Source: Streptomyces abyssalis
GTDB taxonomy: Bacteria; Actinomycetota; Actinomycetes; Streptomycetales; Streptomycetaceae
Direction: 5' to 3'
NCBI RefSeq assembly: GCF_001751365.1
Contig: NZ_LJGT01000037.1
Coordinates: 496,001 to 560,000 of the forward strand
DNA: 64,000 nt
Below the pieces are notes generated by a model that made no database searches, was not told where the DNA came from, and saw only the letters and a program-made list of their open reading frames with translations. The position numbers were made by a program, and so were the translations under genes. Each line of letters opens with the position of its first letter. Position 1 is the first letter of the stretch. Shown piece after piece: positions 15,056 to 23,575 of the stretch.

Positions 15056-16227
15056 CGGGACGGGACTTCACGGGCCGGGACTTCGGCCTCACCGAGACGC
15101 AGCGCGACATCCGCGCCATGGCCGCGGACTTCGTGGACGCCGAGATCGCACCGTACGCCCGCGAATGGGACCGCGCGGAACGCGTGGACCCGGGCATCCC
15201 CCGACGCCTCGGGGAGCTGGGCTTCCTCGGGCTGACCGTCCCCGAACGCTACGGCGGGACCGAGGCGGATCTGCTCTCGTACGTCCTGGCGACCGAGGAG
15301 CTCGGACGTGGTGACTCCGCCGTGCGCGGCATCGTCTCCGTCTCACTCGGCCTCGTCACGAAGACCATCGTCTCCCACGGCACCGAGGCTCAACGCGAGG
15401 AGTGGATACCGCGGTTGGCCAGCGGCGAGGCGCTGGGCTGCTTCGCGCTGACCGAACCCGGCACCGGTTCCGACGCCGGCTCGCTGAGCACCCGGGCCAC
15501 GCGCGACGGCGGCGACTGGGTCATCGACGGCAGCAAGATGTTCATCACCAACGGCACCGTCGCCGACGTCGCGCTGACCTTCGCCCGTACGAGCGAGAAC
15601 GGCATCACCGCGTTCCTCGTGCCCGCCGGCACCCCCGGTCTGACCGCCACGGAGATCCACGGCAAGCTCGGCCTGCGCGGTCAGGCCACGGCCGAACTCG
15701 CCTACGAGGGCGTACGGGTGCCGGACTCGGCCCGCCTCGGCGAGACCGGCCGCGGACTCGGCATCGCGCTCGGCGCGCTCTCCCGCGGACGGATCTCCGT
15801 CGCGGCCGGCGCGGTCGGCCTCGCACAGGCGGCGCTCGACGCCGCCGTCGGGTACGCGACGCAGCGCGAGCAGTTCGGGCGGCCGGTCGCCTCGTTCCAG
15901 CTGGTGCAGGAGCTGCTTGCCGACTCCGAGGTGGACATACGGGCGGCCAGGCTGCTCACCCGCCAGGTGGCGCGCATGGCCGACGCGGGCGCGTCACCGA
16001 AGGAGTACGCGACGGACGCGTCCGTCGCCAAATACCACGCGAGTGAGACGGCCGTGCGAGTCACGAACAACTGCCTGCAGACTTTCGGCGGTTACGGCTT
16101 CATAGACGAGTACCCCGTCGGCAAGTACCTCAGGGACGCCCGGGTGCTCACTCTCTACGAGGGCACCAGCCAGGTCCAGAAGCTGATCATCGGCCGCGCG
16201 CTGACCGGCGTCGACGCGATGACGTGA
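15052..16227 (+). CDS. Acyl-CoA dehydrogenase (glutaryl-CoA dehydrogenase-like residues)
   Basis: This 391-residue flavoenzyme introduces a 2,3 double bond into acyl-CoA and passes electrons to an electron-transfer flavoprotein. LTEPGTGSDAGS and the KMFITNG strand bind FAD, and the catalytic base is Glu370 in YEGTSQVQ. Arg92 (SAVRGIVSVSLG) sits where glutaryl-CoA dehydrogenase has the arginine that binds the distal carboxylate. This suggests a dicarboxyl-CoA substrate. The start overlaps the stop of the 3-hydroxyacyl-CoA dehydrogenase (ATGA), so the two are translationally coupled. No electron-transfer flavoprotein or enoyl-CoA hydratase gene lies in the block. Confidence 0.88.
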   Translation: MTGRDFTGRDFGLTETQRDIRAMAADFVDAEIAPYAREWDRAERVDPGIPRRLGELGFLGLTVPERYGGTEADLLSYVLATEELGRGDSAVRGIVSVSLGLVTKTIVSHGTEAQREEWIPRLASGEALGCFALTEPGTGSDAGSLSTRATRDGGDWVIDGSKMFITNGTVADVALTFARTSENGITAFLVPAGTPGLTATEIHGKLGLRGQATAELAYEGVRVPDSARLGETGRGLGIALGALSRGRISVAAGAVGLAQAALDAAVGYATQREQFGRPVASFQLVQELLADSEVDIRAARLLTRQVARMADAGASPKEYATDASVAKYHASETAVRVTNNCLQTFGGYGFIDEYPVGKYLRDARVLTLYEGTSQVQKLIIGRALTGVDAMT

Positions 16228-16230
16228 GCC

Positions 16231-16270
16231 CGGAGAACGGGTGAGAGCGCCGGAGAACGCGTGAGAGTGC
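16231..16270 (+). repeat. Tandem 20-base repeat after the acyl-CoA dehydrogenase gene
   Basis: Two 20-base units (16231-16250 and 16251-16270) differ at two positions; each begins CGGAGAACG and contains GTGAGAG. They start 4 bases past the stop codon. No function is evident. Confidence 0.65.
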
Positions 16271-16354
16271 GTTTTCCGGCCGGACCAGGGGCTGTCCGGG
16301 CGGCCCATCGGTGAGAAGGTGTGTCGCCGGCGACCGCGCGCACAGGGGAGAGCA

Positions 16355-17161
16355 GTGACCGCCAACGACGAGATCGACATCAGCAGGCCCCACCCGGCAC
16401 GTGTCTACGACTACTGGCTGAACGGCAAGAGCCACTACGAGGCGGACGCGGCCGCGGCCGAACGCGTCGTAAGGGTGTGGCCCGGAGTCGTGCTGGGCGC
16501 CCGGCTCAACCGCGAGTTCATGCACCGGGCGACGCGCTGGCTCGCGAACGAGGCCGGCGTGCGGCAGTTCCTGGACATCGGCTCGGGCATACCGACCGAA
16601 CCCAACCTCCACCAGGTCGCCCAGGCGGTGGCTCCCGAGACCAGGGCCGTCTACGTGGACAACGACCCGATCGTGCTCGCGCACGCGCAGGAACTGCTGA
16701 GCAGCACTCCGCAGGGCCGTACCGCCTATCTGCAGGCCGACTTCACCGAACCCGAGAGCATCCTCGCCTCTCCCGAGCTGGGGGAGACGCTCGACCTCGG
16801 ACGCCCGGTCGCGCTGTCGCTGATCGCGCTGCTGCACTTCATCACCGACGAGCGGGGCGCGTACGACATCGTGCGCAGATACATGGACGCCCTGCCGTCG
16901 GGCAGCTACCTGGTCGTCTCGCACGCGACCGCCGACTTCGACCCGGACCTGCTGACGCGTGTGGCCGAGGCGTACCAGTCGACGGTGGCGGAGGGCCAGA
17001 TCCGCTCAAGCTCGGAGGTGAACCGCTTCTTCGAAGGGCTGGAACTCGTCGACCCGGGCGTTGTCGTGGCCCACAGGTGGCGGCATGACGGCGACGAGGC
17101 GCAGGCGGACATCACCGACGCGGAGTTCCCCGTCTACGGAGGGGTCGCGCGCAAGCCCTGA
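16355..17161 (+). CDS. DUF574 / SAM-dependent methyltransferase-like protein
   Basis: This 268-residue protein belongs to the actinobacterial DUF574 family, which has a Rossmann methyltransferase fold. It opens with the family signature RPHPARVYDYWLNGKSHYEAD, and RQFLDIGSGIPT is the SAM-binding glycine loop. AVYVDNDPIVLAHA supplies the acidic residue that holds the ribose. The GTG at 16355 lies after GGGGAG and fits the start seen in paralogues; upstream codons are not family-like. The methyl acceptor is unknown for the whole family. A second member is at 32834-33679. Confidence 0.87.
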   Translation: MTANDEIDISRPHPARVYDYWLNGKSHYEADAAAAERVVRVWPGVVLGARLNREFMHRATRWLANEAGVRQFLDIGSGIPTEPNLHQVAQAVAPETRAVYVDNDPIVLAHAQELLSSTPQGRTAYLQADFTEPESILASPELGETLDLGRPVALSLIALLHFITDERGAYDIVRRYMDALPSGSYLVVSHATADFDPDLLTRVAEAYQSTVAEGQIRSSSEVNRFFEGLELVDPGVVVAHRWRHDGDEAQADITDAEFPVYGGVARKP

Positions 17162-17280
17162 TCACGCGGGGTGCGGCCGCGGCAGTGCGGCGCATGCTTC
17201 GTTCCACCGGGGGTAACTGCAGGCCAGACAGTACCGAGGCCCTCCGGGGGTGCAAGCAGGTGCAGAACTTTCTGAACGGG

Positions 17281-18060
17281 ATGACGGAAAAGGCGAAGGC
17301 AGCGGCAGGCAGGCCGGGCCGGAGCGCAGGGAGCCGGACGGCGACCCGGAAGCCGGCCGGGAAGAAGACAGCGGCGGGCAAGCCCAAGCAGAAGGGGGCG
17401 AACAACACCGCTGCGGGCAAGGCAGGCGCGAAGAAGTCGGCCGGGAAGAGCCCGGCGACGAAGAAGACGGCCACGAAGGGACCGGCGGCGAAGAAGCCGT
17501 CCGCGAAGAAGAAGACGTCCAGAACGGGCAAACGGCCGGTTCTGGACGCCTACCTCAGGCAGCACCAGCTGCCCGTCGTCTGGCGGGTGCTGATCCTGCT
17601 CGCGGCGTTCGCCGCGATGGTGGGCTTCGCCGTCGTCCTGTCGAAGCTGACGCTCGCGCCCTCGGCCGCTTCCGAGTCGCTCGTGCACAGCAACCTGCGC
17701 CCCGGTGACTCGATCCGCAACTACCTCGCGCAGCCGGCCCTCCGCGACACCGTCAAGCAGCTCGGCGGCAACATCGTGCTCGGCATGCCCTTCGGCGCGC
17801 TGCTGCCCGCCCTCGTGCCGCGCACCCGCGGCCTGCTCCGGGTGATGGTGGCGACGGCGCTGGTCATGCTGCTGGTGGAACTGGTCCAGGGTGCCCTCGT
17901 ACAGGGCCGGGCCTTCGACATCGACGACGTCATCCTCAACACCACGGGCGCCCTGCTCGGTTACCTGATCATCGGGCGCCGCCTCGGCCGCGCCGTGCAC
18001 CCGCGCCGGCGCCACTGGTGGCACCGCAAGACGGTCAGTGCTTCCCGTGGCCGTCCGTGA
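17281..18060 (+). CDS. VanZ-like membrane protein with histone-H1-like basic tail
   Basis: This 259-residue protein has two parts. Residues 1 to about 85 form a Lys/Ala/Gly/Thr tail full of AKK, AGKK and PAAKKP repeats, like the tails of histone H1 or of HupS. From about residue 95 there are three to four membrane helices (VLILLAAFAAMVGFAVVLS and later ones). The VanZ signature FDIDDVILNTTGALLGY follows. VanZ proteins confer low-level teicoplanin resistance in enterococci; the role of most actinobacterial members is unknown. Several starts are possible (17185, 17260, 17281), none with a strong ribosome binding site, and all keep the basic tail. Its 3' end overlaps the convergent DUF4230 gene by 26 bases. 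Confidence 0.75.
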   Translation: MTEKAKAAAGRPGRSAGSRTATRKPAGKKTAAGKPKQKGANNTAAGKAGAKKSAGKSPATKKTATKGPAAKKPSAKKKTSRTGKRPVLDAYLRQHQLPVVWRVLILLAAFAAMVGFAVVLSKLTLAPSAASESLVHSNLRPGDSIRNYLAQPALRDTVKQLGGNIVLGMPFGALLPALVPRTRGLLRVMVATALVMLLVELVQGALVQGRAFDIDDVILNTTGALLGYLIIGRRLGRAVHPRRRHWWHRKTVSASRGRP

Positions 18061-18718
18061 AGCGGACGGACACCTTCTCGTAGCCCAGCGAGACCAGCAG
18101 CTCCCGCAGCATGTTCCGCGTGTTCTTCTCCGCCCGCTCGGTGAGGTCGCTCTTCCCGGCGGCCTCGCCGATGTGGCGGACGGCCAGCTTGTGTACCTCG
18201 CGCTCGTCGTTGGGGTTGTCGGAGAAGAAGTCACCGAGCCTGTCGAGCAGGCCGCGCTGCTTCGTCACGGCGTACGATCGTTCCGCGTCCAGCGCCGGCT
18301 TCTCGAGGCGGGCACGGGGGAGTTCGAGGGTCGCCGCCGTGCGGTCGCGGTTGACCTTCACCGCCTCCTCCCCGACGTTCCCCAGGTCCACGTATGCACC
18401 GACCTCGCCCTTGCCGACGAAGAGGGTGCGGTTGCCGCGCACCGCGTCCGGCAGGAACTTGGCGTCCTTGTCCAGGTCGACGACGACCTGGAAACTGCCG
18501 GACGCCGCCTCGTAACGGCTCATGTCCTGGATCGACTTGAGCAGCACGGGCCCGGTCCGGTCCTTGGTCTCGGTCGCGAACGGATTGCTCGCCTTCGGCA
18601 GGAGGTTCAGCATTCCCCCGAGCAGGAGCACGAGGAGCACCAGGACCATGGTCATGGAGACCACGACCCACCACGGCGGGCGCTTGCGGGTACCGGCTGG
18701 GCGCTGCACGGATGACAT
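18035..18718 (-). CDS. DUF4230 membrane-anchored protein
   Basis: This 227-residue protein has a short basic N-terminus, one membrane helix (VVVSMTMVLVLLVLLLGG, about residues 20-37) and an exported domain of DUF4230 type. SQDMSRY-like, VVVDLDKD, LFVGKGEVGAYVDLG and VSVRFTDG segments are visible. The family's function is unknown. I prefer the ATG at 18716-18718 with AAGGGA 8 bases upstream. A GTG at 18755-18757 lies against its own GGAGG, too close for good initiation. Overlap of its 3' end with the VanZ gene means that convergent transcription of both would interfere. Confidence 0.75.
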   Translation of the reverse strand: MSSVQRPAGTRKRPPWWVVVSMTMVLVLLVLLLGGMLNLLPKASNPFATETKDRTGPVLLKSIQDMSRYEAASGSFQVVVDLDKDAKFLPDAVRGNRTLFVGKGEVGAYVDLGNVGEEAVKVNRDRTAATLELPRARLEKPALDAERSYAVTKQRGLLDRLGDFFSDNPNDEREVHKLAVRHIGEAAGKSDLTERAEKNTRNMLRELLVSLGYEKVSVRFTDGHGKH

Positions 18719-18846
18719 CTGACCGTCCCTTCGGAGCACCGGTGGTACTGACGACACCCTCCGGTTGCCCCGGCACCCGGCGGTTCATGGTCGGCAGTCC
18801 CCGCGCGGCGCGGACGGCAACATCACCGACGGGGTGGCCGGTTCGG

Positions 18847-20133
18847 TCAGCCGAGGCCGAAGACCTCGTCCACGAAGTCGTTGGCGAAGACGCGCCGCGG
18901 GTCCCGCTCACGTACCAACTGCCGGAAATCCGCGGCCCGTTCGTACAGCGACGCGATCCGTTCAGGCTCCATGGCGGTGAGCTTGCCCCAGTGGGGCCGG
19001 GCGCCCAGCGGCAGCAGCTTCTCCTCGACGGCGGCCACCACCGGCAGTACGGCCCCGGGGTCCTTGACCCAGGTGAAGTGGAAGGCGACGCAGTCACGTC
19101 CGGAAGCGGGACTCAGCCACAGGTCGTCGGCGGCGACGGTGCGCACCTCCGAGATCCGCAGCACAGGCGCGACACGTTCCCCGAGGGAGCGCAGCGCCTC
19201 CAGCGCCTCGGGGGCGGCGGCGCGGGGCAGCAGCACCTCCGACTGCAGCTCGTCGCCGCTGCTGGGCGTGAACTCCGGCCGGAAGTGCGGCAGCCGCTCG
19301 AACCAGGGCCCGGGCACGCCCAGCTGCTGGGTGCAGTGTGTGGCGGGGATGCCGGGGATGGGGTGGTGGGCCTCGTCCGCCGGGGTCTCACCCGTCCAGC
19401 CGGGCGGCCGCACGCGACCGTCCCGTTCCGTCGTACGGCGCTTGACCCACACCCGCGCCTCGCCGCTGCGGTAGTCGGTGAACGCGCTGACGCTGTAGGC
19501 ACATCCGTAGATCTCGTCGAAGCGTGCCGCCAACTCCGTGAGCCGGACGCCCGTGTAGATGTGCTGCGTGACCTCGAAGGCCGGCTCGACGCGGAGCGTC
19601 AGCCGGGTGACGATGCCGAGGGCGCCCAGCGCGACGACGGAGCCGGGGAAGCGCTCCGGGTCGCTCCGTCGGCTGAGCCGCGACAGCTCCCCGTCCGCGC
19701 CGATGAGTTCGATCTCCGTCACCGCAGCGGCCAGGCACCTCTCCGAGTCGCCCGAGCCGTGGGTGCCGGTCGCGCAGCAGCCCGCCACCGAAATGTGCGG
19801 CAACGACGCCAGGTTGGCCAGCGCGTGGCCGGATGCGTGCAGGACGGCGGTCACTTCGCTGTACGGCATTCCGGCACCGACGGTGACCGTGGAGCCCTCC
19901 GGGTCGACGTCCACGACAGGCGGCAGGCAGTCCAGCCGCACCAGGTCCCCGCGGGTGTCGGCGACGCGGTTGAAGGAGTGGCCGGTGCCGAGCGCGCGCA
20001 CCCGGTGGGCGGCACCGACGATGTGCTGCAACTCCTCGACGGATTCCGGGCGTTGGACCCGGTGGGCGCTGAACTCGGTGTTGCCCGCCCAGTTCCGGAC
20101 GGGAGGGCCTGATGCGGGGCCGGAGACAGTCAT
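18847..20133 (-). CDS. FAD-linked alditol oxidase (AldO-like)
   Basis: This 428-residue flavoprotein of the VAO/PCMH fold closely resembles Streptomyces coelicolor AldO. AldO oxidises polyols such as xylitol and sorbitol at C1 and makes hydrogen peroxide. It starts with the family VRNWAGNTEFSAHRV, and His52 in GTGHSFN corresponds to the histidine that carries covalent FAD. ASLPHISVAGCCATGTHGSG and the C-terminal RPHWGKL and FANDFV segments are conserved; GVPGPWFERLPHFR lies in the substrate domain. The start at 20133 gives the usual length and has AGGAA upstream. There is no signal peptide, so it acts in the cytoplasm. Confidence 0.9.
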   Translation of the reverse strand: MTVSGPASGPPVRNWAGNTEFSAHRVQRPESVEELQHIVGAAHRVRALGTGHSFNRVADTRGDLVRLDCLPPVVDVDPEGSTVTVGAGMPYSEVTAVLHASGHALANLASLPHISVAGCCATGTHGSGDSERCLAAAVTEIELIGADGELSRLSRRSDPERFPGSVVALGALGIVTRLTLRVEPAFEVTQHIYTGVRLTELAARFDEIYGCAYSVSAFTDYRSGEARVWVKRRTTERDGRVRPPGWTGETPADEAHHPIPGIPATHCTQQLGVPGPWFERLPHFRPEFTPSSGDELQSEVLLPRAAAPEALEALRSLGERVAPVLRISEVRTVAADDLWLSPASGRDCVAFHFTWVKDPGAVLPVVAAVEEKLLPLGARPHWGKLTAMEPERIASLYERAADFRQLVRERDPRRVFANDFVDEVFGLG

Positions 20134-20589
20134 GCGCGTTCCTGGGGGTCGGGGCGTGTCCGCAGTCTCCCGCCCGGGCTGCGGGAGGGGGAGGGCCTTC
20201 TGGGCCGAAGACCCGGGGGAGGACGACGCCACCTCGCGGGCGCGCCCTGGTTCCGATGGCGCGGATCCGGCCATGGGGCGTCAACCGGCCTCTCCGGGGC
20301 CGGAATTGGCCGGGGTTGTGCGGAGTGCGGACCGTGGGGAAATATTTCGGCCTCTGGGATTGGCCGATCCACGCCACACAACGTACATTCCTTCCCTTGT
20401 GCAACATGCGCAACGGTCTCGCCCCCCAGTGACCCGGTGGCGGGGACTGGACAGAGGCATGTGCGGGAATGAGGACGGACAGTGCCGTGGAAACGTACCC
20501 CTCGCGCGGCGCGAGGAGGAGTGGACCGGAGCGGACACGCATGGTCACCGTGGCGAGGCCCATGCGTTCACAGCACGGGGAGCTGAGGC
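20134..20589. other. Divergent intergenic region, alditol oxidase / Scr1-type regulator
   Basis: A 456-base gap, with a GC-poor stretch around 20335-20400 that probably holds promoters. A loose inverted repeat (TTGTGC-AACAT-GCGCAA, from about 20397) is the best operator candidate. I see no gene with a family-like product. Confidence 0.45.
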
Positions 20590-21492
20590 ATGCGCATCAC
20601 TGAGATTTCGGGCGGCCTGCCCGACCGCCGCATACCGGACCGGCCGCCGGGGCCCGCCGTGCCCCGCCTGGTGCTGGGAGAGCGGTTGCGCAGACTGCGT
20701 GAGGCACAGTACATATCCCGCCAGGAGGCCGGTGAGGCCATCAGGGCCTCCGAGGCCGCCATCGCCCAGCTGGAGCGTGGCCGCCGGGGTTTCCGCGAGC
20801 GGGACGTGACCGACCTCCTGACCATCTACGGGATCACCGACGAGACCGAGTACGCCACGCTGCAGACCCTGGCGGCGCAGACCAACGCTCCGGGCTGGTG
20901 GCACGCGTACCAGGACATCGTGCCCGACTGGTTCCGCACCTACCTCGGGCTGGAACAGGCCGCATGCGTCATCCGCAGCTACGAGGTGCAGTTCGTCCCC
21001 GGGCTGCTGCAGACCCCCGAATATGCCCGCGCCGTCGTCGGACTCGGACGTACGGCCGGCCCCGGCGCGCAGATCAGGCGGCGCGTCGAACTGCGCATGC
21101 TGCGCCAGCGCATCCTCCACTGCTCACAGCCCCCGCACCTGTGGGCCGTCATCGACGAGGCGGCACTGCGCCGCCCCGTCGGCGGCACCGCCACCATGCG
21201 CGGCCAGCTGGAACATCTCATCGCCGCGTGCGAACTGCCGCACGTCACGATCCACGTCATGCCGTTCGCGGCCGGCGGTCACGCCGCGGCCGGCGGGCCG
21301 GTCACGCTGCTGCGGCTGCCCGAGCGTGAGCTGCCCGACGTGATCTATCTGGAGCAGCTCATCGGCGCCGCCTACCCGGCCGAGCGGGAGGAGGTCGAGT
21401 ACTACCGCCACGTCATCGACCGTCTGGTGACCGACGCGGCACCGGCACGGGAGACGCGCGCGATCCTGCTCGGGATGCTCGACGAACTCTGA
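20590..21492 (+). CDS. Scr1-family helix-turn-helix regulator (DUF5753)
   Basis: This 300-residue protein has an N-terminal HTH of the XRE type (residues about 28-80, LGERLRRLREAQYISRQEAG then SEAAIAQLERG) and a C-terminal DUF5753 domain. That domain carries the segments VRSYEVQFVPGLLQTPEYAR-like, PHVTIHVMPF and VIYLEQL. Many streptomycete members pair with a small DUF397 protein as an antitoxin/toxin-like or developmental unit. No DUF397 ORF follows here: only 66 bases and a terminator separate it from the next, convergent gene. GGGGAG lies about 9 bases before the ATG. Confidence 0.88.
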   Translation: MRITEISGGLPDRRIPDRPPGPAVPRLVLGERLRRLREAQYISRQEAGEAIRASEAAIAQLERGRRGFRERDVTDLLTIYGITDETEYATLQTLAAQTNAPGWWHAYQDIVPDWFRTYLGLEQAACVIRSYEVQFVPGLLQTPEYARAVVGLGRTAGPGAQIRRRVELRMLRQRILHCSQPPHLWAVIDEAALRRPVGGTATMRGQLEHLIAACELPHVTIHVMPFAAGGHAAAGGPVTLLRLPERELPDVIYLEQLIGAAYPAEREEVEYYRHVIDRLVTDAAPARETRAILLGMLDEL

Positions 21493-21525
21493 TGATTCGC
21501 GGCCGGGTGGAGGCCCACGGGCGTG

Positions 21526-21556
21526 GGTGGGAGGCCCGGCCCCCGGGCCTCCCACC
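21526..21556. terminator. Terminator between convergent genes
   Basis: A perfect 14-base-pair stem (21526-21539 with 21543-21556) and a 3-base loop sit between the Scr1-type regulator and the metallo-hydrolase stop codons. Confidence 0.8.
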
Positions 21557-21558
21557 GT

Positions 21559-22683
21559 TCAGGGCTGCCGGACCTGGGCCTCCAGGGGCCCCGCCGACGT
21601 GGCGCTCCGCCCCTCGGCAAGGCCGCGCCACCACGGGGCGCCGGGCAGCACGGGCGCGGACGGTTCGAAGCTGCCGCCCGGCAACGGCAGCGCGGCCCGT
21701 ACGCCGGCGTCCGCCGCGACGGCCAGGACGCGCTCACCGGGCTCGGCCCAGGGATGCGGGGCGAGGTTGAAGGTGCCCCAGTGGATCGGCAGCATCGCGC
21801 CGGCCGGGCCGGTCAGGTCGAGGTGGGCGCGCAGCCCGTCCTCCGGTGTCATGTGGATGTCGGGCCAGAACTCGCTGTACGCACCCACCTGGATCATCGT
21901 GGCGTCGAACGGTCCGTACTCGGCGCCGATCTCGGCGAACCCCGGGAAGTAGCCCGTGTCGCCGCTGTGGAAGATCCGGTGCTCCGGGCCCGTCACCGTC
22001 CACGACGCCCACAGGGTGCGCTGCTTGTTGCGCAGCCCTCTGCCGCAGAAGTGCCGGGCGGGGGTGGCCGTGAGCCTCAGCCCGGCGATCTCCGTCGACT
22101 CGTGCCAGTCCAGCTCGGTGAACCGCTCCGGTGGCACGCCCCACCTCTCCAGGTGCGCGCCGACGCCGAGTGTCACCGCGAACGGCACGTCGCTCGCGGC
22201 GAGTTCACGGATGGTGGGCAGATCCAGGTGGTCGTAGTGATCGTGCGAGACGACGACGGCGTCGAGCCGCCCGAGTGAGGCGAGCGGCACGGGAGCTGCG
22301 TGGAGGCGGCGCGGCCCGATGAAGGAGAAGGGCGAGCAGCGCTTGCCCCACATCGGGTCGAACAGCACTCGCCGGCCGTCGATCTCCGCGAGGACGGTGG
22401 CGTGCCCGAGCCAGGTCAGACGCAGCCCGGAGGCGGGCGGGGAGGTCAGGTCGGGGCGGGCGAGCGGAATGGGACCGTCGGGTCTGCGGCCCTCGCGGCT
22501 GAGCAGGGCCTTCAGCATCTCCCGGCGGCCCCGTACGGCCCTCGGCGTGGTGCCCGCGGGCAGCGGATTGCGGAAGGCCCCCAGCCCGGCGTCGTAGTTC
22601 GGCGACCGCTCGATGCGGGCCAGACGCTCACCCGAGGGCTCCGCGCCGAAGGCGAGAGGGTTGAAGCCGAGTACGCCGCTCAT
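21559..22683 (-). CDS. Metallo-beta-lactamase-fold hydrolase (NAPE-PLD-like)
   Basis: This 374-residue hydrolase of the metallo-beta-lactamase superfamily resembles the UlaG / NAPE-phospholipase D branch. LTWLGHATVLAEIDGRRVLFDP opens the fold, VSHDHYDHLD is the HxHxDH zinc motif, and IFHSGDTGY and LPIHWGTF supply the remaining metal ligands. The N-terminal 90 residues (FNPLAFGAEPSG onward) are typical of the membrane-associated bacterial subgroup. The start at 22683 has GGGAGA 6 bases upstream. The substrate is unknown; a phosphodiester of a lipid is a reasonable guess from the family only. Confidence 0.87.
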   Translation of the reverse strand: MSGVLGFNPLAFGAEPSGERLARIERSPNYDAGLGAFRNPLPAGTTPRAVRGRREMLKALLSREGRRPDGPIPLARPDLTSPPASGLRLTWLGHATVLAEIDGRRVLFDPMWGKRCSPFSFIGPRRLHAAPVPLASLGRLDAVVVSHDHYDHLDLPTIRELAASDVPFAVTLGVGAHLERWGVPPERFTELDWHESTEIAGLRLTATPARHFCGRGLRNKQRTLWASWTVTGPEHRIFHSGDTGYFPGFAEIGAEYGPFDATMIQVGAYSEFWPDIHMTPEDGLRAHLDLTGPAGAMLPIHWGTFNLAPHPWAEPGERVLAVAADAGVRAALPLPGGSFEPSAPVLPGAPWWRGLAEGRSATSAGPLEAQVRQP

Positions 22684-22880
22684 GGAGGTCTCCCGTTCTG
22701 TCGATGCCACGACAACGCCACCCCGTGCCCGGTTTGTTCCCCGGCGATGAGTTCCACGGATACGGCCGGTCTGCACATGGGACCGGCACTGGGAAGCCAG
22801 CGGTGTCGCCGCCCGGCCGTGCCGCCTGGGTCCCCTCCCCGGTCCCGTGAGCAACCCCGGAGGCAGAGAGTGAGTGGACA

Positions 22881-23471
22881 GTGACGACGATGCTCGATCT
22901 GGGACCGCAGGCACGCGAGGTGAAGGCACTGGTCGACGGGGTCCGTGACGACCAGCTCGCGGCGCCGACACCGTGCGAGACCTATTCCGTGCGGGAGCTG
23001 CTGGGCCATCTGTACGGTCTCAGCCAGGCATTCACCGACGCTGCCGCGAAGAACCTGGGCGCCGGCACGGACCAGGACCCCGGCGCGTCCCTTCCGCAGC
23101 TGCCGGACGACTGGCGCAGCCGTCTGCCCGTTCAGCTCGACGAGCTCGCCGCCGCCTGGCGCAGCGAGTCCGCCTGGGAGGGGGAGACGCAGGCCGGCGG
23201 CGTCACGCTGCCGGGGGAGCTCGCCGGTCTGGTCGCGCTGAACGAGCTCGTCCTGCACGGCTGGGACCTGGCACGGGCCACGGGGCAGGACTACCGCGGC
23301 GACCCCGGCAGCCTGCGGGCGTCGATCGGCATGCTCTCGGAGTCGCAGTCGGCCGAGGAGAGGGGCTCGATGTTCGGGCCCGTCGTCCAGGTGCCCGATG
23401 ACTCCTCGCTGCTTGAGCGCGCCGTGGCCCTCGGCGGCCGCCGTCCGGACTGGAGGCCGGAGACCCGCTGA
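22881..23471 (+). CDS. TIGR03086-type mycothiol-dependent-enzyme-like protein
   Basis: This 196-residue protein belongs to the DinB/maleylpyruvate-isomerase N-terminal superfamily, TIGR03086 group. TPCETYSVRELLGHLYG holds the first metal-binding histidine, and LVLHGWDLARATGQ the second region (HxxD). The family is a four-helix bundle that often uses mycothiol. It is full length. The specific reaction is unknown. It is divergent from the metallo-hydrolase and is followed by a kinase gene 104 bases downstream. Confidence 0.8.
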   Translation: MTTMLDLGPQAREVKALVDGVRDDQLAAPTPCETYSVRELLGHLYGLSQAFTDAAAKNLGAGTDQDPGASLPQLPDDWRSRLPVQLDELAAAWRSESAWEGETQAGGVTLPGELAGLVALNELVLHGWDLARATGQDYRGDPGSLRASIGMLSESQSAEERGSMFGPVVQVPDDSSLLERAVALGGRRPDWRPETR

Positions 23472-23575
23472 TCCGGCGCGGAGAACGGAGCGCGCGGAGA
23501 CGCCCGGCGCCCGGCCGGCAGCCTGCCGTGGGAGAGCGGAGGCGGCAAGCGGGGTAAGGACCGGGGGGAGGTGAC

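Noticed and set aside
13534..16227. A single long fusion of the 3-hydroxyacyl-CoA dehydrogenase and acyl-CoA dehydrogenase regions
   Set aside because: The first part of that frame is a shadow of the dehydrogenase gene. The real acyl-CoA dehydrogenase starts at 15052 with an ATGA overlap and a normal N-terminus.
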